Origin: Clostridia bacterium
GTDB taxonomy: Bacteria > Bacillota > Clostridia > Oscillospirales > Ruminococcaceae
Direction: 5' to 3'
DNA: 61,740 nt
NCBI GenBank assembly: GCA_009929695.1
Contig: RZZW01000014.1
Span: 1 to 61,740, forward strand
In this document: in pieces, positions 40,456 through 48,064 of the stretch
Numbering within the stretch: the first letter of the stretch is position 1
Layout: each line of letters opens with the position of its first letter
Made by a program: the position numbers and the translations under genes
The notes under the pieces: model-generated
Told to the model about the DNA's origin: nothing
Seen by the model: the letters and a program-made list of their open reading frames with translations, nothing else
The model's database searches: none

Positions 40456-41018
40456 GCCTGCTCCTCAAATTCTCCCACTGCTTCGTCGACGTCATATTCC
40501 TCGTCATTGTGCTCTTCGTCCTCGTAGAAATATTCTGCCAAATCCATTATTGTGATGCCGTCAAGATGGCAGTTTTCGTGGCAGATACAGCGCGCGAGCA
40601 TATCCTCGGCCTCTATTGTAAACGGTTTGCCGTCTCTGTCAAACGCGCGGGCCGTCACCTTTTGCGGGCGCTTTATGGCGGCATTGTGACCGGGGAATGA
40701 GAGGCAGCCCTCGTACATCATCACTTCGCCGTCCTGCGTCAATATTTCGGGGTTTATAAACTCTATAAACTCCGGCTTTTCGCCATCTTTGTATTTTTCC
40801 TCGGCTTCCTCCGCCGTCAGGTTGCAATCAGCCAAGCATATGAATACGCGGCGCATTACGCCCACCTGTGGCCCTGCAAGACCCAAGCCGTTTGCGTCTA
40901 AGAGCGTCTCCTTCATATCGTCGAGCAGCTCGCCGAGACGCGCGTCAAATTTTGTCACGGGGCGGCATTTTTTTGTTAAAATCGGGTCGCCGTCCTGCAC
41001 TATCTGTCTTTTTGCCAT
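40452..41018 (-). CDS. def: Peptide deformylase
   Basis: 188 residues. Motif 1 GLAGPQVG, motif 2 EGCLSFPG (metal-binding Cys) and motif 3 HENCHLDG (two His and the catalytic Glu). In motif 3 a Cys stands where Asp is usual (HExDH), an unusual change next to the metal site. The C-terminus is long and acidic (YEDEEHNDEEYDVDEA). ATG 41018 follows GGAGGT; the upstream in-frame start is rejected. Confidence 0.96.
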   Translation of the reverse strand: MAKRQIVQDGDPILTKKCRPVTKFDARLGELLDDMKETLLDANGLGLAGPQVGVMRRVFICLADCNLTAEEAEEKYKDGEKPEFIEFINPEILTQDGEVMMYEGCLSFPGHNAAIKRPQKVTARAFDRDGKPFTIEAEDMLARCICHENCHLDGITIMDLAEYFYEDEEHNDEEYDVDEAVGEFEEQA

Positions 41019-41033
41019 AAATATAACCTCCAT

Positions 41034-43280
41034 TTAAATGTCTGCATCTGAATTGAAATCTATGAAAATGCTCACCCTTGACGGCAAGCCCTCTTTGCTG
41101 TAATCGGCGAGAGCGTCTGAGATAATACCTCTGAACGCCGCGTCGTTGCGGCATTTGAGCGTGAGCTTATAGCGGTATAAATCTTTAACCATTTGAACGT
41201 TCATCGGCGCAGGGCCAAGTATTCTTAGCGGGATATTTTTATTTTCAGTCGCGTGGCTTTTCAGCATATTTGCAAAGCTGTGTGCGGCCTTCATCGCTTC
41301 GTCGTCCTTTGCGCCTGAAAAGCCGACTATGCATATTGCACAAAACGGCGGGTAAAGATTTAGCTTTCTAAACGAAATCTCCTGCTCATAAAACGATTTA
41401 TAGTCTTGTTTTGCTGCAAGATTAAGCACAGGGTGGTTTACATCAACCGTTTGTATAAGCGCTCTGCCCGCTATGCTTGCTCTGCCGCCGCGCCCGACGA
41501 CCTGCGTGACGAGCGAAAACACGTTTTCAAACGCCTTATAGCCCTGTGCAAACAGCAGCTGGTCTATGCCGAGCACGCCGACGAGCGACACCTTTTCAAA
41601 ATCAAGCCCTTTTGCAACCATCTGCGTGCCTATCATTATATCATACTCGCCCCTTGCAAAGCGAGCCAAAAGCTCTTCGTGAGAATTTTTGCGCGAGGTT
41701 GTGTCCGCGTCCATGCGCAAAACACGCGCACTTGGGAATTTTTCGGCTAATTCCTCCTCAACTCTCTGCGTGCCAAATCCGGTATACTTCATTTTTTCTC
41801 CGCATTTTGGGCAAAATTCTGGCACAGGCGAAATCGCCTTGCCGCAATAGTGGCACAAAAGGCGGTTTTCGGCTTTGTGGTACACCATCGGCACGCTGCA
41901 AGAGTCGCATTTGAGCGTCTCGCCGCAGCCGGTGCACATTCCGACTGTTTTATAGCCGCGGCGGTTTAATAAAAGTATAGTTTGCTGCTGCGCGTCGAGG
42001 TTTTTTTGTATCTCCTCGGCAAGCCGCGCGCTTATCGACCCTGTACGCCCCTCGGCAAGCTCGGTGCGCATATCGACAAGCTCCACCTTTGGCAGCGGCA
42101 TACTGTTATAGCGGTTTTTAAGCTCTACAAGCTGATAGCGCGCTGTTTTGGCGGCGTAGTAGCTCTCTGTTGACGGCGTTGCGCTCGCAAGTAGCAACAA
42201 AGCATTATGCGTCACGGCGCGTTTTTTGGATATGTCGTGAGCGCTGTAGCGCGGAGAATTTTCCGAATGATAAGTGTGCTCCTGCTCCTCGTCGATGATT
42301 ATAACGCCGATATTTTCAAGCGGTGCGAACACCGCGCTTCTTGTGCCAACGACTATGTCAGCCTCGCCGTTTTGTATCTGTTGCCACTGCAAAAGGCGCT
42401 CGGTGTTGCTCAGTGCCGAGTGCTGAACGGCCACTCTGTCGCCAAAATAGCCCTTTAAGCGGTAAATCATCTGCGGTGTGAGCGAGATTTCAGGCACGAG
42501 CACAAGCGCCCTGCGCCCCTCGCTGACGCATTTTTTTATAAGGCTTATAAACACAAGCGTCTTGCCGCTTGAGGTAACGCCATGCAAAAGCGCCGCCTGC
42601 GGCTTTTTTGTTTGCATCAAAGCGCCAAGCTTTTTAAACGCCGCTTGCTGCTCGTTTGACAGCGTTATTTCCTCGTCTATACGCGCGTAATTGTCGTAAA
42701 TCAGCAGGCTTTTGTCCTTTTCCTCACGCGTCAAAATGCCTTTTTGGCACATTCGCTTTAAGATATCCTGCGATATTCCGCTCTGCTCCAGCATTTGAGC
42801 GGATTTTTCCTCCGTCAGCGCGTCCCACGCTATTTGCTGCTTTGCTGTCAGCTTTTCGGGCATGGCAGCACGCGAGTAAAAATTTTCGGTACTGCGTACT
42901 ATCTGCTTTTGCAAATACGGCTGTGCGGCGCTGTTCATGGCTTTATACTGTGCGCCATACGGAATTATTGCGCGAACAGCATCGTAATAGGTGCAAAACG
43001 TGTGCTCTTTAAGAAAATACACAAGCTCCAAAAGCTCGCCTGTCAGACGTGCGTTTTCGGGGGCGGCGTCGTATATAGCTTTGAGCTTTGAGGTGTTTTC
43101 AGTTTCTTCGAGCCCGAGCACAACGCCCATGCGAGCCTTTGCGTTGCCGCGTCCGAACGGAACAAGCACCATACTGCCCGTCTTTATTATGTTTTCAAGA
43201 TGTGCAGGCACGGTGTAGGAGTACAGCCTATCGAAATGATAGGTTGCACCGCTTACAGCCACAAGTGCTGTCAATTGCAT
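41034..43280 (-). CDS. priA: Primosomal replication protein N' (PriA helicase)
   Basis: 748 residues. N-terminal 3'-end-binding domain, Walker A LLHGVTSSGKT, DEEQEHTYH, helicase motifs VGTRSAVFAPL and GRGGRASIAGRALIQT, and zinc-binding Cys groups (CTGCGETLKCDSC, CHYCGKAI, CPKCGE). It restarts stalled replication forks. The start overlaps the gmk end by 10 bases. rpoZ and coaBC, which often lie between gmk and priA in Firmicutes, are absent here. Confidence 0.97.
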   Translation of the reverse strand: MQLTALVAVSGATYHFDRLYSYTVPAHLENIIKTGSMVLVPFGRGNAKARMGVVLGLEETENTSKLKAIYDAAPENARLTGELLELVYFLKEHTFCTYYDAVRAIIPYGAQYKAMNSAAQPYLQKQIVRSTENFYSRAAMPEKLTAKQQIAWDALTEEKSAQMLEQSGISQDILKRMCQKGILTREEKDKSLLIYDNYARIDEEITLSNEQQAAFKKLGALMQTKKPQAALLHGVTSSGKTLVFISLIKKCVSEGRRALVLVPEISLTPQMIYRLKGYFGDRVAVQHSALSNTERLLQWQQIQNGEADIVVGTRSAVFAPLENIGVIIIDEEQEHTYHSENSPRYSAHDISKKRAVTHNALLLLASATPSTESYYAAKTARYQLVELKNRYNSMPLPKVELVDMRTELAEGRTGSISARLAEEIQKNLDAQQQTILLLNRRGYKTVGMCTGCGETLKCDSCSVPMVYHKAENRLLCHYCGKAISPVPEFCPKCGEKMKYTGFGTQRVEEELAEKFPSARVLRMDADTTSRKNSHEELLARFARGEYDIMIGTQMVAKGLDFEKVSLVGVLGIDQLLFAQGYKAFENVFSLVTQVVGRGGRASIAGRALIQTVDVNHPVLNLAAKQDYKSFYEQEISFRKLNLYPPFCAICIVGFSGAKDDEAMKAAHSFANMLKSHATENKNIPLRILGPAPMNVQMVKDLYRYKLTLKCRNDAAFRGIISDALADYSKEGLPSRVSIFIDFNSDADI

Positions 43281-43837
43281 TGACGCTCCTTTAAAATGTT
43301 GTAAATATCATCGGCGCAGTCCTCAATTTTATCGTTTATGACGCGGTAGTCATAATTTTCGGCAAGCGCCATTTCCTCGCGCGCGCGGGTTAATCTGCCC
43401 TCGATGACATCGTCGCTCTCTGTGCCGCGCCCGCGCAGACGGTTTACAAGCTCGTCCGTGCTTGGCGGTGAGATGAAGATTGTGGTGCATTCGGGGTACT
43501 GCTTTTTGATATTCGCCGCGCCCTGCACCTCTATGACTAGCACGACGGTTTTATCGTTATCAATTCGGCTGTCGACCTCTGATTTCGGCGTGCCGTAATA
43601 ATTTCCGCAGTAATTTGCGTATTCAAGCATTTCGCCGTGAGATATTTTATCCTCAAACTTCTCTTGCGTCAAGAAAAAATAGTTTACACCGTCGGCTTCG
43701 CCAACACGCGGCTTGCGCGTTGTGGCTGAAATGGAAAGCGAAATTTCGGGGTGTTTTTGCATAAGGCACGCTATGACGGTGTCCTTGCCCGCGCCCGAGG
43801 GGCCCGAGACAACGAGCAATCGGCGCTGTTTATTCAT
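43271..43837 (-). CDS. gmk: Guanylate kinase
   Basis: 188 residues. P-loop [31 protein letters not shown] (GMP binding), [12 protein letters not shown] and [20 protein letters not shown] (lid). Phosphorylates GMP to GDP. Overlaps remA at the front and priA at the end. Confidence 0.98.
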   Translation of the reverse strand: MNKQRRLLVVSGPSGAGKDTVIACLMQKHPEISLSISATTRKPRVGEADGVNYFFLTQEKFEDKISHGEMLEYANYCGNYYGTPKSEVDSRIDNDKTVVLVIEVQGAANIKKQYPECTTIFISPPSTDELVNRLRGRGTESDDVIEGRLTRAREEMALAENYDYRVINDKIEDCADDIYNILKERQCN

Positions 43838-44093
43838 CGCTCAAGGCCTCCTCATCAACTGTGTCGTCAAGGCGGTTTGCGACTGTCTCGGGCTGAACTG
43901 CCGACAGCACAACGTGGTCTGAATCGGTGATAATGACGGCGCGTGTGCGGCGTCCGTAGGTTGCGTCGATGAGCACGCCCTTGTCGCGCGCCTCCTGCAC
44001 AATACGCTTTATAGGCGCAGATTCGGGGCTTACGATGGCTATTAGGCGGCTTGCGTTTACCATGTTGCCAAAGCCGATGTTTATAAGCTTCAT
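43830..44093 (-). CDS. remA: RemA-family regulatory protein (DUF370)
   Basis: 87 residues. [20 protein letters not shown] and [20 protein letters not shown] are hallmarks of RemA. In Bacillus RemA binds DNA as a ring-like oligomer and activates biofilm-matrix and osmoprotection genes. Conserved position between yicC and gmk. Confidence 0.95.
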   Translation of the reverse strand: MKLINIGFGNMVNASRLIAIVSPESAPIKRIVQEARDKGVLIDATYGRRTRAVIITDSDHVVLSAVQPETVANRLDDTVDEEALSDE

Positions 44094-44105
44094 TGTTATC
44101 TCCCT

Positions 44106-44984
44106 TTACTCGATGTTCTGTATCTGTTCGCGTATTTTTTCTATCTCGGCCTTCATGTCAACGACAAGGCGTGTTATCTCGATATCGCTGCATTTGCTGC
44201 CGATTGTGTTTGTTTCGCGATTGAGCTCCTGTGTTAAAAAGTCAAGCTTTCTGCCGACAGGCTCGCTTTTTTCGAGGATATCGCGGTACTGCTTTATGTG
44301 GCTTTTAAGGCGCACGGTTTCTTCATCGACTGCTGTTTTGTCGGCAAAAATCGCGGCTTCTGTGAGTATTCTCGTCTCGTCTATACTTTTGTCCTCAAGC
44401 ACCGTTTTTAAACGTTCAAAAAGGCGGTTTGTGTAGGCGCTGACGCGGTCTTGGCTGTTTTCCTCAACCTTTGCGACGGCGTTTTCAATGAAAATAAGGC
44501 GCGAGAGGATATCGGCTTTCATGCGCTCACCCTCGACGGCACGCATGGCGACGAAGCTATCGACGGCTTTTTTCGCGACGGATTCTATGTCGCTCCAAAG
44601 CTGCTGCTCGTCCTGCTCTGATTTTTGCACGGTGAAAACGTCCGGCATACGCGCTATTGTGCCGGCGGTGACGTCGTTTGTCACGCCTAGCTGCTCGCTT
44701 ATGAGGTCAAACGCGACTTGGTACTGCTTTGCAAGCGTCATGTTTACGCCAATTTTTTCATCGGCGGCAGCGACGCTTTGAACAGTCATCGAAAGCTCGA
44801 CCTTGCCGCGTGAAATTGAGGTGCTGAGTAGCTTTTTCAGCTTGTCGTCCACAAAGTTGTAGCTTCGCGGCATGCGCGAGGAATATTCAAAATAGCGAGA
44901 GTTTACGCTTTTGATTTCCACAGTGATGTCGCGTCCGTTCAAAACATTTTCGGCACGCCCGAAGCCCGTCATACTAAGTACCAT
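44106..44984 (-). CDS. yicC: YicC-family endoribonuclease
   Basis: 292 residues. N-terminal MTGFGRAENVLNGRDITVEI and NSRYFEYSSRMP and C-terminal DUF1732 segment (EPVGRKLDFLTQELNRETNT) match YicC/YloC, a metal-dependent RNase acting on small RNAs and mRNA. ATG 44984 (MVLSMTGFG) is chosen, with AAGGGG about 8 bases before it, rather than the ATG six codons upstream. First gene of the long minus-strand run, with its own promoter. Confidence 0.95.
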   Translation of the reverse strand: MVLSMTGFGRAENVLNGRDITVEIKSVNSRYFEYSSRMPRSYNFVDDKLKKLLSTSISRGKVELSMTVQSVAAADEKIGVNMTLAKQYQVAFDLISEQLGVTNDVTAGTIARMPDVFTVQKSEQDEQQLWSDIESVAKKAVDSFVAMRAVEGERMKADILSRLIFIENAVAKVEENSQDRVSAYTNRLFERLKTVLEDKSIDETRILTEAAIFADKTAVDEETVRLKSHIKQYRDILEKSEPVGRKLDFLTQELNRETNTIGSKCSDIEITRLVVDMKAEIEKIREQIQNIE

Positions 44985-45029
44985 AAGGCAGCCCCTTTTC
45001 ATGATGTTGTTTATGTAATAGATAAGTTT

Positions 45030-45058
45030 ATTTTACACTTTTTTAGAGTTTTATGCAA
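45030..45058 (-). promoter_or_regulatory. Promoter of the yicC-remA-gmk-priA run
   Basis: Minus strand TTGCAT (45058-45053), 17-nt spacer, TAAAAT (45035-45030), 46 bases before the yicC start. Confidence 0.6.
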
Positions 45059-45172
45059 CCATAAACGCGCATTGAATAAGCAATACCCCAAGATAATTTT
45101 AGGATATCACCGTTTTTTGAAAGGTGATGCCCTATATTGTTAAGTTTTATAATCAGAGCGATAAACTGGGAG

Positions 45173-45775
45173 TTATCGAATTGATTTGCTAACCCAATTA
45201 TCAAGAAAAGCCATTTGCTCATCGGTATGAAACCAGTGCTCTCCGTCAGGCATTACAGTAAGTGATGCGCCAACCTTTTTGGCAAAACTTGATATTGTAT
45301 CAAATGAAGTCAAATTATCCTTTTCACCATATAAAATAAAAGTTGGTATATTCCATTCTATTGATTGTTTTCGCACGTAGCACAGATACTCCCAATATAA
45401 TGTTTCTCCAAAATTCGTAACAATTTCTTTTCTTTCCGACAACTCTTTTTCGCTCACATTTGCCCATATCATCATATCGCATATTAGTTTTTCCATATCT
45501 ACAATCGGGGATATTAGCAATGCCTCATCAATCTGCTTATCTGCAAGAGATGATAAACTAAAAAATGCACCTATACTATTTGCAATTATAATTATAGAAT
45601 CATATTCTTTGCTATAAGAATCATAGAAATCAGAAAACTCCTTTTGAGCTTCCCACGGATTTTTTGATTGATAATCAAACCCAATTACATCTCTATCACG
45701 AAAAAGCGGCTTGTAATGTTCAGATTCCTGCGCATTACCGCCTTTCCCAGGTATATATATAGCTAAATTTCTCAC
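45173..45775 (-). CDS. Small alpha/beta hydrolase
   Basis: 200 residues. The nucleophile elbow is IIANSIGAFFS (Ser in N-S-I-G instead of the usual GxSxG), followed by LLISPIVDMEKL, an acid region YGEKDNLTSF and His in PDGEHWFHTDEQM, giving a plausible Ser-Asp-His triad. No signal peptide. The gene is distinctly AT-rich against both neighbours and uses AT-ending codons, suggesting recent transfer. GTG start at 45775 behind TAGGAG. Substrate unknown. It stands alone between yicC and a repeat-filled gap. Confidence 0.85.
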   Translation of the reverse strand: MRNLAIYIPGKGGNAQESEHYKPLFRDRDVIGFDYQSKNPWEAQKEFSDFYDSYSKEYDSIIIIANSIGAFFSLSSLADKQIDEALLISPIVDMEKLICDMMIWANVSEKELSERKEIVTNFGETLYWEYLCYVRKQSIEWNIPTFILYGEKDNLTSFDTISSFAKKVGASLTVMPDGEHWFHTDEQMAFLDNWVSKSIR

Positions 45776-45876
45776 TTTTTAATTCTCCTAAATTCCAATT
45801 TATTTATCTTTATAATAACACTGCCATATGCACGGCGCAACTGTGTTATTGCTGTTAAATTAAGGTGTGCACCGTA

Positions 45877-45902
45877 CGGCGGGAGCAAGCCCCCGCCCTA
45901 CA
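45877..45902. repeat. Family A right half-element (GGCGGGAGCAAGCC word)
   Basis: CGGCGGGAGCAAGCCCCCGC then CCTACA. It equals the right arm of A2; a left arm is missing. Confidence 0.75.
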
Positions 45903-45954
45903 AGCGACACTTTATAACATTATTTTAATATAAAGCTTTAAGGGTTGCACTCTT

Positions 45955-46026
45955 GTAGGGGCGCGCATTGCGCGTCCGCCTAGATTTGCGCAAAATCTGA
46001 CGGAACGCATATAATGCGTTCCCTAC
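45955..46026. repeat. Family A chimeric copy
   Basis: Left arm GTAGGGGCGCGCATTGCGCG (continuing TCCGC) belongs to the subfamily of 57426-57494; right arm GGAACGCATATAATGCGTTC (continuing CCTAC) belongs to the A7 subfamily. The loop has TTTGCGCAAAA. The two arms no longer pair along their cores. Confidence 0.85.
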
Positions 46027-46070
46027 AATATAACTTAAAATTTCATGACAAGCTGGCAAAATGCCGTCTG

Positions 46071-46145
46071 TATGGCAAGGGCTCTGCTCTTGCCGTAACT
46101 TGCGGTAAGCGGTTGCATCGGCAAGAGCAGAGCCCTTGCCCTACA
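46071..46145. repeat. Family A nested palindrome (GGCAAGAGCAGAGCCC word)
   Basis: GGCAAGGGCTCTGCTCTTGC (46074-46093) and its perfect complement (46121-46140), ending in CCCTAC. The middle resembles the A1 middle (TAAGCGGTTGCA). Confidence 0.88.
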
Positions 46146-46169
46146 ATTTTACAACGCACATAATAACAA

Positions 46170-46200
46170 AACTCCCACCGCATAAATTGCGGCAGGAGTT
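46170..46200 (-). terminator. Terminator of the carboxyltransferase operon
   Basis: Minus strand AACTCC-TG-CCGC, loop AATTTAT, GCGG-TG-GGAGTT, then TTGTTATT. It lies 12 bases after the last stop codon. Confidence 0.65.
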
Positions 46201-46211
46201 TATTTTGTTTA

Positions 46212-47624
46212 TTAAACAGGAAGTGATTTGCTGGCGAAATCGGCGTGGTCGACATCGACGCCTTGTTCTTTGTTGTTGCGGCTCTCGAAGAACTTCGGGG
46301 CAACCTGCGGGAACATTGCGTAGGTGAGGACGTCCTCTTCGCTCTTTGCCCATTTTTGGGCTTCGGCGCGCAGCTTATCCATTTCAGGTGCGATAAGGTC
46401 TGCGGGACGGCATGTGATGGGCTCCTCGTCGCCGAGGATTCTCTTTGTGAACTCTGCGCTGATTGGCGCGGGCGTTTTGCCGTAGTCGCCATGCACAAGG
46501 CCCTTAAATTCTTTTGTGACCATCTTGTAGCGCTCGCCCATGATTACGTTGAACACAGCCTGTGTGCCGACGATTTGGCTTGTCGGAGTGACAAGGGGCG
46601 GATAGCCGGAATCCTCGCGGACGCGGGGAATTTCCTGCAAAACTGCCTCGAGCTGGTCTTCCTTGCCCGCGTCTTTAAGCTGCTTGAGCAGGTTTGAGAG
46701 CATGCCGCCCGGAACCTGATAAAGCAGTGTGTTTGCGTCTACGCCGAGCATCTTGGGGCTTAACTGACCTGACGCAAGATACTTCTCGCGAAGCTTTGCG
46801 AAGTGCTGACGCACAACGTCGAGCTTTTTAAGGTCAAGACCTGTGTCGCGGTTTGTGCCCTGAAGCGCGGCGACAAGGCTCTCTGTCGGCATATGGCTTG
46901 TGCCGAGTGAAAGCGGGCTGATAGAGGTGTCGATGATATCCGCGCCCGCCTCGATGCCTTTAAGAATAGACATTGATGCAAGACCTGATGTGTAATGGCT
47001 GTGGATATCGACAGGAATTGCAATTGTGCTCTTGAGCGACTTCACAAGCTCGTATGTTGCATACGGTGTGAGCAAGCCTGCCATGTCCTTGATGCAGATG
47101 CTGTCTGCGCCCATGTTTTCGAGCGTTTTTGCATAGTTTGCGAAATACTCGTTATTATGCACGGGGCTGAGTGTATAGCTTATGCAGCCCTGAACGTGCG
47201 ATTTTTCCTTTTTGGCGGCTTTGATAGCTGTCTCAAGGTTGCGCGGGTCGTTCAGCGCGTCGAAAATACGCATGATGTCGATGCCGTTTGCGACTGATTT
47301 CTGCACGAAATACTCTACTGCGTCGTCGGCATAATGGCGGTAGCCAAGCATGTTTTGACCGCGGAAAAGCATTTGCAGCTTTGTGTCGGGCATTTCCTTG
47401 CGGAGAATGCGCAGGCGCTCCCACGGGTCTTCGTCTAAGAAGCGGATGCACGAGTCAAACGTCGCGCCGCCCCAGCACTCGACTGAATAGTAACCGACCT
47501 CGTTCATCGCGGGGAGAATAGGACGCATTTCGTCCATTGTCATACGAGTTGCGATAAGCGACTGGTGAGAGTCGCGAAGCGCTACCTCGGTAATTTTGAC
47601 GGGATTAGTATTTGTTGTAGCCAA
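46212..47624 (-). CDS. Pyruvate/oxaloacetate carboxyltransferase subunit (OadA / PycB / transcarboxylase 5S type)
   Basis: 470 residues. The carboxyltransferase TIM barrel is complete: TEVALRDSHQSLIATRM (metal Asp), VECWGGATFDSCIRFL, CIKDMAGLLTP (carboxylated Lys) and DIHSHYTSGLASM (metal His pair). The C-terminus stops after the conserved barrel and linker, without the fused biotin domain of many OadA proteins; the biotin carrier is a separate gene just upstream. It moves CO2 between biotin and pyruvate/oxaloacetate. Third gene of the operon. No sodium-pump beta subunit is present nearby. Confidence 0.92.
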   Translation of the reverse strand: MATTNTNPVKITEVALRDSHQSLIATRMTMDEMRPILPAMNEVGYYSVECWGGATFDSCIRFLDEDPWERLRILRKEMPDTKLQMLFRGQNMLGYRHYADDAVEYFVQKSVANGIDIMRIFDALNDPRNLETAIKAAKKEKSHVQGCISYTLSPVHNNEYFANYAKTLENMGADSICIKDMAGLLTPYATYELVKSLKSTIAIPVDIHSHYTSGLASMSILKGIEAGADIIDTSISPLSLGTSHMPTESLVAALQGTNRDTGLDLKKLDVVRQHFAKLREKYLASGQLSPKMLGVDANTLLYQVPGGMLSNLLKQLKDAGKEDQLEAVLQEIPRVREDSGYPPLVTPTSQIVGTQAVFNVIMGERYKMVTKEFKGLVHGDYGKTPAPISAEFTKRILGDEEPITCRPADLIAPEMDKLRAEAQKWAKSEEDVLTYAMFPQVAPKFFESRNNKEQGVDVDHADFASKSLPV

Positions 47625-47641
47625 TGTGCTTTTACCTCCCT

Positions 47642-48034
47642 TTAATTAAGGCTGACGAGAACATCGCCAACGTTTACAACGTCGCCCTTTGTGCAGTTTA
47701 CAGATGCTACTGTGCCATCCTGCGGCGCAACGATTTCATTTTCCATTTTCATAGCTTCAAGAATGCAAAGTGTGTCGCCGGCTTTTACAGATGCGCCGAC
47801 TGATACCTTTACGTCAAGAATATTGCCGGGCATCGGAGCTGTTACAGTCACTGCGCCCTGTGTGCCCTGTGCCGCCGGTGCGGGGGCTGCTGCAGGAGCG
47901 GGAGCTGCTGCCGGTGCTGCCGCGACAGGCGCGGGAGCTGCTGCGGGTGCTGCGACAGGCGCTGCGCCTGCTGCTGCTTCGTCTACTGTTACGCTGTATG
48001 CTGTGCCGTTTACTGTAATATTATAAGCTTTCAT
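47642..48034 (-). CDS. Biotin carboxyl carrier protein (1.3S type)
   Basis: 130 residues. An N-terminal short beta region (YNITVNGTAYSVTVDEAA), a long Ala/Pro hinge (about 25-60), and a C-terminal biotinyl domain with the target Lys in EAMKMENEIVAPQDG. The hinge lets the biotin swing between two carboxyltransferase partners; both are encoded directly beside it. Layout matches the 1.3S subunit of transcarboxylase or the gamma-type carrier of decarboxylases. Confidence 0.95.
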   Translation of the reverse strand: MKAYNITVNGTAYSVTVDEAAAGAAPVAAPAAAPAPVAAAPAAAPAPAAAPAPAAQGTQGAVTVTAPMPGNILDVKVSVGASVKAGDTLCILEAMKMENEIVAPQDGTVASVNCTKGDVVNVGDVLVSLN

Positions 48035-48064
48035 TTTAATATCCTCCGGTTTAATTATTAAAAA

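Larger units (their letters stand above)
45776..46211. other. Gene-free stretch crowded with family A repeats
   Basis: About 436 bases: a right half-element (45877-45902), a chimeric full element (45955-46026), a further full element (46071-46145) and the terminator of the carboxyltransferase operon (46170-46200). Nothing coding was seen. Confidence 0.75.
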
